Assembly (NCBI GenBank): GCA_964523895.1
Contig: CAZGBJ010000018.1
Span: 1 to 51,857, forward strand
DNA: 51,857 nucleotides
Reading direction: 5' to 3'
DNA from: UBA7359 sp964523895
Lineage (GTDB): Bacteria; Pseudomonadota; Gammaproteobacteria; Eutrophobiales; Eutrophobiaceae
Each line of letters starts with the position of its first letter. Position 1 is the stretch's first letter. The notes under the pieces are model-generated. The model did not search any database and was not told the DNA's origin. It was given only the letters and a program-made list of their open reading frames with translations. A program made the translations under genes and the position numbers. Below, piece after piece: positions 28,576 to 35,994 of this stretch.

Positions 28576-28715
28576 GAACCATGCACGAATGATCTTTTGC
28601 CCTCATACTTCGTTGAACATGTGCTCGAATGCTCATTTATTATATATAAACTCCGCTTCTGCGCGCATTTTCGCTTCGTCTGAGAACAAAATTCCTATCC
28701 GTGCAAGGCTCTCAT
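28572..28715. repeat. 144-bp inverted-repeat element inside the phosphonate operon
   Basis: Imperfect inverted arms at 28572-28599 and 28687-28715 (outer sequence ATGAGARCC, then TGCACGRAT) enclose an AT-rich core. The left arm supplies the stop codon of the PEP mutase gene. It probably inserted between two formerly closer operon genes and may form a long hairpin in the mRNA. Confidence 0.65.
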
Positions 28716-28739
28716 AAAATAATCAAATAGGAATTTACT

Positions 28740-29900
28740 TTGATAGAAGCAAAAGAATTTGTCGAAGCCGCACGAGAACTCGGCTTTACTCGTTATACCG
28801 GTGTTCCCTGTTCATTCCTGACACCCTTTATTAATTACGTCATTAATGATGATACTTTGGAGTATGTTTCATCAGCTAATGAAGGTGATGCTCTGGCAAC
28901 GGCAGCAGGCTCAGCCATTGCCGGACAGGCTTCCATCGTCATGATGCAAAATTCAGGCTTGGGTAATGCCGTTAGTCCAATAACATCGCTGTCTTATGTG
29001 TTTCGTATTCCAAATTTGATCATTAGCACACATCGTGGTCAACCCGGTGTAAAAGATGAACCCCAACATGAATTGATGGGACAAATTACTAAAGAGCTCT
29101 TTGATCTCATGCGTGTACCCTGGGAAATTTTTCCAAAAACGAAAGAAGAGATTGCGCCTGCATTAAAACGCGCTAATGAATACATGAAAAAAGAACAACG
29201 CCCCTATGCTTTTATAATGCAAAAAGGAACCGTTGCACCCCAAGCCTTGAATAAAAATCCTGTAAAGGATATTTCAGCTCGCAAAACAGAGTATCGCTCT
29301 TCACATAATCCGGATGCGGTGATAACGGATCGTAATAACGCATTACGACGTATTATTGATCATTCCCCTAAAAAACAAACCATCTTGATTGCAACCACCG
29401 GTTTCAGTGGTCGAGAATTATTTGCAGTCGATGATCGAGAAAATCAACTTTATATGGTGGGTTCAATGGGTTGCGCTTCTTCATTAGGTCTGGGTGTTGC
29501 ACTAGCCAGACCTGATTTAAAAGTTGTTGTCATTGATGGCGATGGTGCCGGACTCATGCGCATGGGCAATTTTGCCACGATAGGTAGTTATGCTGGAAAT
29601 AATTTAATACATATATTATTAGACAATGAAGTACATGATTCTACCGGTGGTCAAGCTACCGTTGCTGGCAACATTAATTTTGCCAGGATAGCAGAAGCAA
29701 GTGGCTATAGTGTTTCTTTAACGGGAAATGAAATCGAACTGATCGACGAACTATTTGCATTAAAAGAACACGACGGTCCTGTTTTTGCTCATTTAAAAAT
29801 TCGCTCTGGTACAATTGAAGACTTACCCAGACCGAACGTGACACCAAACGAGGTGTTAACACGACTTATGCAACACATAGATAGCAATTTTACATCATGA
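28740..29900 (+). CDS. ppd: Phosphonopyruvate decarboxylase
   Basis: 386 residues. A thiamine-diphosphate enzyme that turns phosphonopyruvate into phosphonoacetaldehyde and pulls the unfavourable mutase reaction forward. The N-terminal domain has SANEGDALATAAG with the cofactor-activating Glu. The C-terminal domain has the TPP/Mg motif VVVIDGDGAGLMRMGN, and MGSMGCASSLGLGVALARPD precedes it. Start is TTG at 28740, supported by AGGA 7 bases upstream. Its end overlaps the transaminase gene by 4 bases (ATGA). Confidence 0.93.
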   Translation: MIEAKEFVEAARELGFTRYTGVPCSFLTPFINYVINDDTLEYVSSANEGDALATAAGSAIAGQASIVMMQNSGLGNAVSPITSLSYVFRIPNLIISTHRGQPGVKDEPQHELMGQITKELFDLMRVPWEIFPKTKEEIAPALKRANEYMKKEQRPYAFIMQKGTVAPQALNKNPVKDISARKTEYRSSHNPDAVITDRNNALRRIIDHSPKKQTILIATTGFSGRELFAVDDRENQLYMVGSMGCASSLGLGVALARPDLKVVVIDGDGAGLMRMGNFATIGSYAGNNLIHILLDNEVHDSTGGQATVAGNINFARIAEASGYSVSLTGNEIELIDELFALKEHDGPVFAHLKIRSGTIEDLPRPNVTPNEVLTRLMQHIDSNFTS

Positions 29901-30982
29901 CCATACTACTTAATCCAGGCCCCGTAGTTTTAAGCGATCGTGTAAGACAGGCTTTACTAAAACCTGATCTCTGTCATCGTGAACAGGAATTCATTGATTT
30001 ACAAAACAAGATAAAAAACGATCTGTTAAATGTATATCAACTCCCTGCCGACAAATGGGCAGGCATTGTCTTTACTGGTTCTGGCTCATCAGCAATGGAA
30101 GCCATGATGACCAGCCTTATACCTGCGCACGGTAAAGTGTTGATCATTGAAAATGGGGTTTATGGCGAACGCTTAAGCAAGATTGCGCAGGTACATAATA
30201 TTGACCATGTTGTTTTTCACCACGAATGGGGGGAAGAAATAGATCTGGAAAAACTTGAAGGCGAACTTCGCTATCACAAAGAATTATCACACGTTGCTGT
30301 AGTTCATCACGAGACAACAACCGGTCGTTTAAACAATATTGATTCAATCGCAGAACTTTGTAAAAAGCATGGCAATGTTCCAATCCTGCTCGATGGCGTT
30401 AGTAGCTTCGCTGCTGAAGAAATAAAATTTGAAGAGTGGAATATTGCCGCCTGTGCTGCGACAGCAAACAAATGTTGTCATGCCGTACCCGGGACATCAT
30501 TTGTAATAGTAAATAGAGAAGCAATAGAACAGATGTCGGCAACGCCTGCACGTACACTTTATCTTGATTTGGTGACATATCTAAAAACTCAGGATGATAA
30601 TGGCACACCGTTCACGCAATCAATACAAACCTTCTATGCACTTGCTGAAGCATTAGATGAGTTAAGTGACAACGGCGGTTGGAAAAAACGCCAACAAGAC
30701 TATTGGAAACGAATGGATATCGTTCGTGAAGGATTAAAAAAATTAAGTATCAAGCCCTGCTTTGATAAAGAAGATTGTTCCTCTGTATTAAATGCATTCC
30801 ATCTACCCAAAGGTGTAAGTTATCAAGTACTACATGACAAGCTAAAATCAGCAGGTTTTGTTATCTATGCCGGACAAGGTGGCTTCAAAAAATCACTATT
30901 CAGAATTTCATGCATGGGGGAGATTAGTGAAAGTGATATGGAAAGGTTTGTAGTAGAAGTGGGGAAGATAGTTAACTCATAA
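29897..30982 (+). CDS. phnW: 2-aminoethylphosphonate:pyruvate transaminase-like enzyme
   Basis: 361 residues, a class V PLP aminotransferase. Lys K192 in CAATANKCCHAVPGTSFV is the expected Schiff-base residue; VVHHETTTGRLNNID and LLDGVSSF are further family motifs. In degraders PhnW removes the amino group. Here, directly coupled to PEP mutase and the decarboxylase, it should run in the synthetic direction, aminating phosphonoacetaldehyde to 2-aminoethylphosphonate. No phosphonatase (PhnX) is present nearby, supporting synthesis. Confidence 0.9.
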   Translation: MTILLNPGPVVLSDRVRQALLKPDLCHREQEFIDLQNKIKNDLLNVYQLPADKWAGIVFTGSGSSAMEAMMTSLIPAHGKVLIIENGVYGERLSKIAQVHNIDHVVFHHEWGEEIDLEKLEGELRYHKELSHVAVVHHETTTGRLNNIDSIAELCKKHGNVPILLDGVSSFAAEEIKFEEWNIAACAATANKCCHAVPGTSFVIVNREAIEQMSATPARTLYLDLVTYLKTQDDNGTPFTQSIQTFYALAEALDELSDNGGWKKRQQDYWKRMDIVREGLKKLSIKPCFDKEDCSSVLNAFHLPKGVSYQVLHDKLKSAGFVIYAGQGGFKKSLFRISCMGEISESDMERFVVEVGKIVNS

Positions 30983-31071
30983 TCACACTACAGTCATTCC
31001 CGTGAAAACGGGAATCTAGTAAACACCATACTCCATTAATTCTTTTACTTTTGCTTTTCGCCTGATGGCAC

Positions 31072-31097
31072 CTTACTTTTCTTTAAAGAAAAGTAAG
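31072..31097. terminator. Perfect 26-bp palindrome, possible bidirectional terminator
   Basis: Arms CTTACTTTTC and GAAAAGTAAG around TTTAAA. It lies 90 bases after the transaminase stop. It has no GC-rich stem, so a terminator role is only plausible; it may equally be part of the local repeat cluster. Confidence 0.3.
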
Positions 31098-31135
31098 CAA
31101 AAGAACCCCTCCCTAATGCTTTGGCCTACGGCTCC

Positions 31136-31242
31136 CCGAGTTATGCAATATCGATAACGCGTCGTGCATAGGGTCGTCCCTGACCCAATGCACTAAAACG
31201 GACGTCCTGTCCGTTTTCCCCTATCAATATTACATAACTCGG
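31136..31242 (-). repeat. Dispersed GGA-hairpin repeat D with inverted ends
   Basis: Ends 31136-31156 and 31222-31242 are inverted copies (CCGAGTTATG..., 19 of 21 bases). On the minus strand it contains AAAACGGAC-AGGAC-GTCCGTTTT (31195-31217) and GGGTC-AGGGAC-GACCC (31171-31186), the latter nested in a GTGCAT/ATGCAC stem. Both expose GGA in the loop. The plus-strand genes on either side would transcribe the complement. Confidence 0.75.
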
Positions 31243-31377
31243 CAAAGCAACACGGGAAAAACAACACGCCCACTGGATCTTCAAATGTTCTGACATTAGA
31301 GTAAGGCAACTCACAGATAAAAAGAGAGAATCACCATGTCTACACCAAGTTCCCCAACATACTTTTAAGAGAATAAA

Positions 31378-31779
31378 ATGGCTGGAAACGCATGGGGAGC
31401 TGACTGGGCTTGTTATCACAAAGAAAAACAACTAAAAAAAGATAAGGCAATTGCGAGGAAAAATCGAACACCGTGCATATATTTACTTTATAAATGTCAT
31501 AAAAGCCTAACCTTCTTTGGGAATCCTCAACTAATTATAAAAGTAGGTAAAAGTGAAAGAAATGCATTAACTAGGTATTCAGAACAAAAGTGGAAGGGAT
31601 TTTATTTGGAACAGTCCTGGAATATTGATAAATCAATATTGAGTAAATGCGAACTTGAAGTTATTCATGAACTAAAAGATAAATTTGGTGCACCCATTGA
31701 GGGAAGAGAGACATTCCTAGCTTGTGAAATAGAAATTGTAAAAAATATTATTTCTAATGTAATAGAAAAATATGCGTAG
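31378..31779 (+). CDS. Small GIY-YIG/T5orf172-like protein
   Basis: 133 residues. The pattern PCIYLLYKC, IIKVGKSERNALTRY, KCELEVIHELKDKFG and EGRETFLA follows the order of a GIY-YIG-type core: Tyr pair, Lys-Val-Gly, Arg, Glu and GRE-x-F. The exact family is uncertain; T5orf172/MUG113-like proteins fit best. If active it would be a nuclease. AAGAG lies 7 bases upstream of the ATG. The gene is flanked on both sides by dispersed repeats and followed by HicAB, which suggests an accessory or transferred segment. Confidence 0.5.
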   Translation: MAGNAWGADWACYHKEKQLKKDKAIARKNRTPCIYLLYKCHKSLTFFGNPQLIIKVGKSERNALTRYSEQKWKGFYLEQSWNIDKSILSKCELEVIHELKDKFGAPIEGRETFLACEIEIVKNIISNVIEKYA

Positions 31780-31829
31780 ATCTCCCAAATTCTAAATCAA
31801 CAGGGTCAGTGTCGATTGGACTTTAATTT

Positions 31830-31979
31830 CCCCGTATTGCTTGCCTCGTTCTTGTTTTATTTTAAAGGGTTGAGCAACACGGATGTTGCGAGAGCGTATT
31901 GACGACAAGGATGTTGTCTATGCGCGTGCTGTTTAAAATAAAACAAGAACGAGGGAACCCGTAGGGCAAGCTATTTGGG
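31830..31979 (+). repeat. Dispersed GGA-hairpin repeat E with long inverted arms
   Basis: A perfect 23-bp inverted repeat (31844-31866 and 31932-31954) is extended outward by imperfect CCCC...GCTTG arms. The core holds GCAAC-ACGGAT-GTTGC (31874-31889) and GACGAC-AAGGAT-GTTGTC (31901-31918, one G-T pair). Both loops fit ANGGAY. It lies 50 bases after the GIY-YIG-like gene in sense orientation. Confidence 0.85.
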
Positions 31980-31992
31980 GGAAGATTTTTTG

Positions 31993-32018
31993 GTTACTTT
32001 TTCATCCGAAAAAGTGAC
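31993..32018 (-). repeat. Hairpin with CGGATG loop next to repeat E
   Basis: On the minus strand GTCACTTTTT and AAAAAGTAAC form a 10-bp stem (one wobble pair) around CGGATG, again placing GGA in a loop. It is in sense orientation in the 3' region of hicB (which ends at 32060) and may act as its terminator. Confidence 0.45.
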
Positions 32019-32059
32019 TCGCCGTAGAAGGCGAAATCAAATCTCAAAAACAAAATCAC

Positions 32060-32272
32060 CTATGCTGCTACATCAATAAATTCAATACTAGAAGAAGCTT
32101 CAGGAATAGGCTGCCCATCTTCTTTTAACCCTTCAATGTGAAACTCAATTGCTTCGTGTATTAATTTAACAACTTCATCTCTGCTATCAGCAGTAGCAAC
32201 ACAGCCAGGTAAATCGGGCACATAAGCACCGAAACTTGTATTACCTTGTTCAATTACGACGGCATATTTCAT
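32060..32272 (-). CDS. hicB: HicB-family antitoxin
   Basis: 70 residues from ATG 32272, chosen because GAGGTAG lies just upstream; the longer frame to 32317 overlaps hicA. KYAVVIEQGNTSFGAYVPDLPGCVA is the partial RNase-H-like HicB fold; DSRDEVVKLIHEAIEFHIEGL and GQPIPEA complete it. It neutralises HicA and usually represses the operon. No DNA-binding C-terminal domain is present, so repression may depend on the complex. It is 10 bases downstream of hicA. Confidence 0.9.
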   Translation of the reverse strand: MKYAVVIEQGNTSFGAYVPDLPGCVATADSRDEVVKLIHEAIEFHIEGLKEDGQPIPEASSSIEFIDVAA

Positions 32273-32282
32273 AATGGCTACC

Positions 32283-32471
32283 TCACTTCTTGAGTCTTGC
32301 TTGTTTAAGTATGGCATTTAATGTGCCGGGTGGCACGTCAATACTGCTTTTCCCAGCAACCGTAACTGTGCCAGGTTTATCAGGATGCTTGAATTGACGA
32401 TGACTGCCTCGTGTACGAACGAGAGACCAATTATCCTTTTCCAGTTTCTTTATTAAATCCCTGACTTTCAT
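32283..32471 (-). CDS. hicA: HicA-family mRNA interferase toxin
   Basis: 62 residues with a dsRBD-like fold. KVRDLIKKLEKDNW and RTRGSHRQFKHP carry the catalytic His H24, and GTLNAILKQARL ends the protein. It cleaves mRNA when free of HicB. It is first gene of the pair, upstream of hicB. It is distinct in sequence from the cassette-borne HicA at 51252-51443. Confidence 0.92.
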   Translation of the reverse strand: MKVRDLIKKLEKDNWSLVRTRGSHRQFKHPDKPGTVTVAGKSSIDVPPGTLNAILKQARLKK

Positions 32472-32508
32472 AAAACAGGGTTCTCCTTAACCCTACATAA
32501 AAAATTAA

Positions 32509-34407
32509 CTACGATGCACTACTTAATTTCTGATCCCTTTCAGATTCATCCACCTGTTCAGAAATAAACTTAAGAATACCTTCATAATCCAGTCCAGCAT
32601 CCCTTAACATATCTTCTCTTGAACCATGTGGAAGTAATCTATCCGGTAAACCATAGTTAGCAATTCGTTGTGCAATTCCATGTGTTGCAATAACTTCATT
32701 AACTGCTGAGCCTGCGCCACCTTGAATTGCATTTTCTTCTACGGTAATGATCAAATCATGAACAGCACACATATCAAGGATGAGTGTTTCATCGATAGGT
32801 TTAACAAAACGCATATTAACAACTGTTGCATTTAATTCTTCAGCGATTTTTTCACAGTCCGCCACCATCGCTCCGAAAGCAAGAATGGCAAGGTTCTTTC
32901 CTTTACGTTTAATTTCAGCCTTACCGATAGGTAACTCAGTCATTTCTTTTTGTACTTCAACACCAGGTCCTGTGCCGCGTGGATAACGTACTGAGACAGC
33001 GCAGTTTTGTTTGTATCCGGTATAGAGCATTTGACGACATTCGTTTTCATCTGCCGGAGCCATAACAATTATATTGGGTAAGCAACGCATATAACTATAA
33101 TCATAAGCACCATTATGCGTTGGACCATCAGCGCCCACACAACCAGCCCGATCGATTGCGAACAAAACGGGTAAGTTTTGTACGACGACGTCATGAATCA
33201 ACTGATCATAAGCGCGTTGCAAAAACGTTGAGTAGATAGCAACGACGGGTTTTAAACCATCGCAAGCCATCGCCGCGGCAACTGTAACGCTATGTTGTTC
33301 AGCAATGGCGACATCAAAATATTTATCTGGGTGTTCTTTTTCGAACTGCACCAAACCCGAACCTTCGCGCATTGCCGGTGTTATTGCCGCAAAACGATGA
33401 TCTTCATTAGCCATATCAATTGCCCAATCGCCAAACACTTTACTGTAAGTCGGAGCGGATGCAGGTTTACCTGAAGGGACAATGCCTTTATGCGGGTCGA
33501 ACGGCGTGACGCCATGATATTTAACCGGATCTTCTTCTGCTGGAGCGTAGCCTTTCCCTTTTTTAGTAATAATGTGTAAAAACTGGGGACCTTCTAACTC
33601 TCTAATATTTTTTAACGTGGCTAATAACGCATGTATGTCATGTCCATCTACTGGGCCAATATAATTAAAACCAAATTCTTCAAATAAGGTGCCGGGGACA
33701 ATTAAACCTTTTACATGTTCTTCTGCGCGTTTTGCTATTTCGAGTGCGTTGGGAATATTTGATAATACCTTTTTACTACCTTTACGAACGCTGGAATATA
33801 TTTTCCCGGATAGTATTTGCGCAAAACGATTTGAAAGCGCACCTACATTCGGTGAAATCGCCATATTATTATCATTCAAGATAACCAAAATATCGCTATG
33901 CTCGGCTCCAGCGTGATTCATTGCTTCAAATACCATTCCGGCCGTCAAACCACCGTCGCCAATAATCGCTACAGATTTTCGACCAGAGCCTGTACGGGCA
34001 GCAGCAATTGACATCCCCAAAGCAGCACTAATAGACGTACTTGAATGCCCAACACCAAAGCAGTCATATTCGCTCTCGTCTCGTTTCGGAAATGGCGCTA
34101 ATCCTTCCCATTGACGAATGCTATGTAGTCGATCTTTTCTGCCAGTCAGTATTTTATGGATATAAGCCTGATGTCCTACATCCCAAACCAAGCGATCTTC
34201 AGGTGTGTTATATAAATAGTGTAAGGCAACCGTCAATTCGGTAACACCAAGACTCGCCGCAAAGTGGCCACCACTCTTGCTTACAGAATGGAGCAAAAAT
34301 AATCTGATTTCTTCGACGAGTTGTTCTAATTGCGATTCTGGCAATTTTCTCAGATCTGCCGGACAATCAATTTGATCTAAAAGAGGCGTGTTAATTTCGT
34401 TATTCAT
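32509..34407 (-). CDS. dxs: 1-deoxy-D-xylulose-5-phosphate synthase
   Basis: 632 residues from ATG 34407; the frame is open to 34473, but the extra 22 residues do not match the family and E. coli Dxs (620) begins at the equivalent place. It condenses pyruvate with glyceraldehyde-3-phosphate, the first step of the MEP isoprenoid pathway. TPP motifs IIGDGGLTAGM and ILNDNNMAISPNVG are near residues 150 and 180. The Glu-containing DVAIAEQHSVTVAAAMA and AIDRAGCVGADGPTHNG lie in the second half. It is divergent from hpnH; dxs next to hopanoid genes is common, supplying precursors for squalene. Confidence 0.95.
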   Translation of the reverse strand: MNNEINTPLLDQIDCPADLRKLPESQLEQLVEEIRLFLLHSVSKSGGHFAASLGVTELTVALHYLYNTPEDRLVWDVGHQAYIHKILTGRKDRLHSIRQWEGLAPFPKRDESEYDCFGVGHSSTSISAALGMSIAAARTGSGRKSVAIIGDGGLTAGMVFEAMNHAGAEHSDILVILNDNNMAISPNVGALSNRFAQILSGKIYSSVRKGSKKVLSNIPNALEIAKRAEEHVKGLIVPGTLFEEFGFNYIGPVDGHDIHALLATLKNIRELEGPQFLHIITKKGKGYAPAEEDPVKYHGVTPFDPHKGIVPSGKPASAPTYSKVFGDWAIDMANEDHRFAAITPAMREGSGLVQFEKEHPDKYFDVAIAEQHSVTVAAAMACDGLKPVVAIYSTFLQRAYDQLIHDVVVQNLPVLFAIDRAGCVGADGPTHNGAYDYSYMRCLPNIIVMAPADENECRQMLYTGYKQNCAVSVRYPRGTGPGVEVQKEMTELPIGKAEIKRKGKNLAILAFGAMVADCEKIAEELNATVVNMRFVKPIDETLILDMCAVHDLIITVEENAIQGGAGSAVNEVIATHGIAQRIANYGLPDRLLPHGSREDMLRDAGLDYEGILKFISEQVDESERDQKLSSAS

Positions 34408-34622
34408 TAACTTAAGGACTAAAAAAAGACGCTTATTATGAATAGTGCCCCCCAAGCATGCAAGAAGATCCATTCAAGATTAGATGTAAACCATAAAAAT
34501 CAAGCCGGACAACTCGAGCTGTACATTTATATGGTCATCGCTTATCTTAGCGCTTTTTTAGCGAAATACCGCTAGAATACGGGCAAATCTAATAAGTAAG
34601 TCAACAATCTGGAGTCGTTTTA

Positions 34623-35753
34623 ATGGGTGTCCCTCTTATTCAACAATACAAAATGGGTAAATATATCCTTGGGAAGAAATTCAGTGGCGTAAAAAAATAC
34701 CCACTGGTATTGATGCTGGAACCCTTATTTCGTTGTAATTTGGCCTGTGCTGGCTGTGGCAAAATTGATTATCCCAAAGAAATTCTGGATAAACGCCTAA
34801 CTTATGATGAATGCATGAATGCCATTGATGAATGTGGTGCACCGGTGGTTTCTATTGCTGGTGGCGAACCATTAATACACAAGGAAATGCAGAAAATCGT
34901 TGCCGGTTATGTTGAACGCAAAAAATTTGTTTATCTGTGTACCAATGCCCTGCTACTGAAAAAACACATTGACGAATACACACCCTCCCCCTATTTGACC
35001 CTATCAATTCATCTGGATGGCAATAAAGAACGTCATGATGCTTCTGTTTGCCTGGAAGGTGTTTACGAGAAATGTATTAAAGTCATCAAACTTGCTGTTG
35101 AAAAAGGTTTCCGCGTAACCATCAACTGTACCTTGTTTCAAAATGAACCCGCAGATGAAGTTGCTGAATTTATGGACATGGCCATGAACCTGGGTGTTGA
35201 AGGCGTGACTATTTCACCGGGATACCATTACGAAAGAGCGCCAAAACAGGATGTCTTCTTGAAAAAACGTGAAAGCAAACAGCTATTCCGTGATTTATTT
35301 AAAATAGGCGTCGGTAAAAAATGGCGTTTTAATCAATCTTCGCTCTATCTGGATTTTCTTGCTGGTAACCAAACCTATGAATGTACACCTTGGGGCAATC
35401 CCACGCGAAATGTCTTTGGCTGGCAAAAACCCTGCTACCTCTTAGTCGGTGAAGGTTATGCCTCCACATTTTCTGGCTTAATGGAAGAAACCGAATGGCA
35501 AAACTACGGTACCGGTCGCAATCCTAAATGTGATAACTGTATGGTTCATTGCGGTTTCGAAGCGACTGCTGTTAATGACACGGTTAATAATCCCTTTAAA
35601 GCACTTGGGGTATTCCTGAAAGGACCAAAAACAGACGGTGAAATGGCGCCTGAACTCCCTACCCTTTACGACGAAGATGAAATATTGAAACCAACGTTGG
35701 TTGCAGAAACCAAAGCCACTAGTAGCTGCAGTAGTAGTAAACAAGTCGCTTAA
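34623..35753 (+). CDS. hpnH: Adenosyl-hopene transferase HpnH (radical SAM)
   Basis: 376 residues. The radical SAM cluster motif C-x3-C-x2-C is C38, C42 and C45 in FRCNLACAGC; VSIAGGEPLIHKEM is the SAM-binding GGE motif. It adds an adenosyl group to diploptene, beginning the bacteriohopanepolyol side chain. The C terminus has Cys pairs in NPKCDNCMVHCGFEA. Its stop TAA is part of a TTAA tetranucleotide next to an inserted MITE. Squalene-hopene cyclase is not in the window, so the pathway is completed elsewhere. Confidence 0.94.
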   Translation: MGVPLIQQYKMGKYILGKKFSGVKKYPLVLMLEPLFRCNLACAGCGKIDYPKEILDKRLTYDECMNAIDECGAPVVSIAGGEPLIHKEMQKIVAGYVERKKFVYLCTNALLLKKHIDEYTPSPYLTLSIHLDGNKERHDASVCLEGVYEKCIKVIKLAVEKGFRVTINCTLFQNEPADEVAEFMDMAMNLGVEGVTISPGYHYERAPKQDVFLKKRESKQLFRDLFKIGVGKKWRFNQSSLYLDFLAGNQTYECTPWGNPTRNVFGWQKPCYLLVGEGYASTFSGLMEETEWQNYGTGRNPKCDNCMVHCGFEATAVNDTVNNPFKALGVFLKGPKTDGEMAPELPTLYDEDEILKPTLVAETKATSSCSSSKQVA

Positions 35754-35754
35754 A

Positions 35755-35991
35755 CCTAGATTCCGCAGTTGACCGCTACTAGTATGCGCTGAAATATTGA
35801 TAAAAATAAAGATATTGTCACTATTTAAATTCATCCACAAAATGGAAGCGCTACAACATGTATAGCAGCCCTGTTTGCCCGTCTGACTATGTGAAAAATA
35901 TCACTAAGGGAATGACCATTAGCTCATTTTTTCACTACGCCAGCCAAACAAACAGAACCACTCTACATGCAGTCCAACTACGGATTCTAGG
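35755..35991. mobile_element. 237-bp MITE with IS1380-like ends
   Basis: Terminal inverted repeats CCTAGATTCCGCAGTTG (35755-35771) and, on the other strand, CCTAGAATCCGTAGTTG (35975-35991) match at 15 of 17 bases. The CCTAGATTC start resembles the ends of IS1380-family elements such as ISEcp1 (recalled, not searched). TTAA occurs on both sides (35750-35753 and 35992-35995), as for a 4-bp target duplication, with one extra A on the left. There is no transposase frame, so it is non-autonomous. Confidence 0.7.
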
Positions 35992-35994
35992 TTA

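Larger units (their letters stand above)
30983..31377. other. Repeat-rich intergenic region
   Basis: 395 bases after the phosphonate operon. They hold a small stem ATTCCCGT-GAAA-ACGGGAAT near 30997-31016, a 26-base perfect palindrome (31072-31097) and the element at 31136-31242. An open frame on the minus strand here overlaps the repeats and is not credible as a gene. Confidence 0.6.

Noticed and set aside
31141..31431. Minus-strand open frame of 96 codons
   Set aside because: It covers repeat D and the start of a better plus-strand gene, and has no ribosome binding site or recognisable domain.
31820..32018. Possible CRISPR-like array in the repeat cluster
   Set aside because: The repeats are inverted and of unequal spacing; there are no direct repeats with uniform spacers and no cas genes.
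34408..34473. Upstream start of dxs at 34473
   Set aside because: The added 22 residues have no counterpart in DXS, while ATG 34407 gives the normal N terminus.
35478..35840. Minus-strand open frame overlapping hpnH and the MITE
   Set aside because: It is a shadow of hpnH extended into the MITE, with no domain and no start signal.
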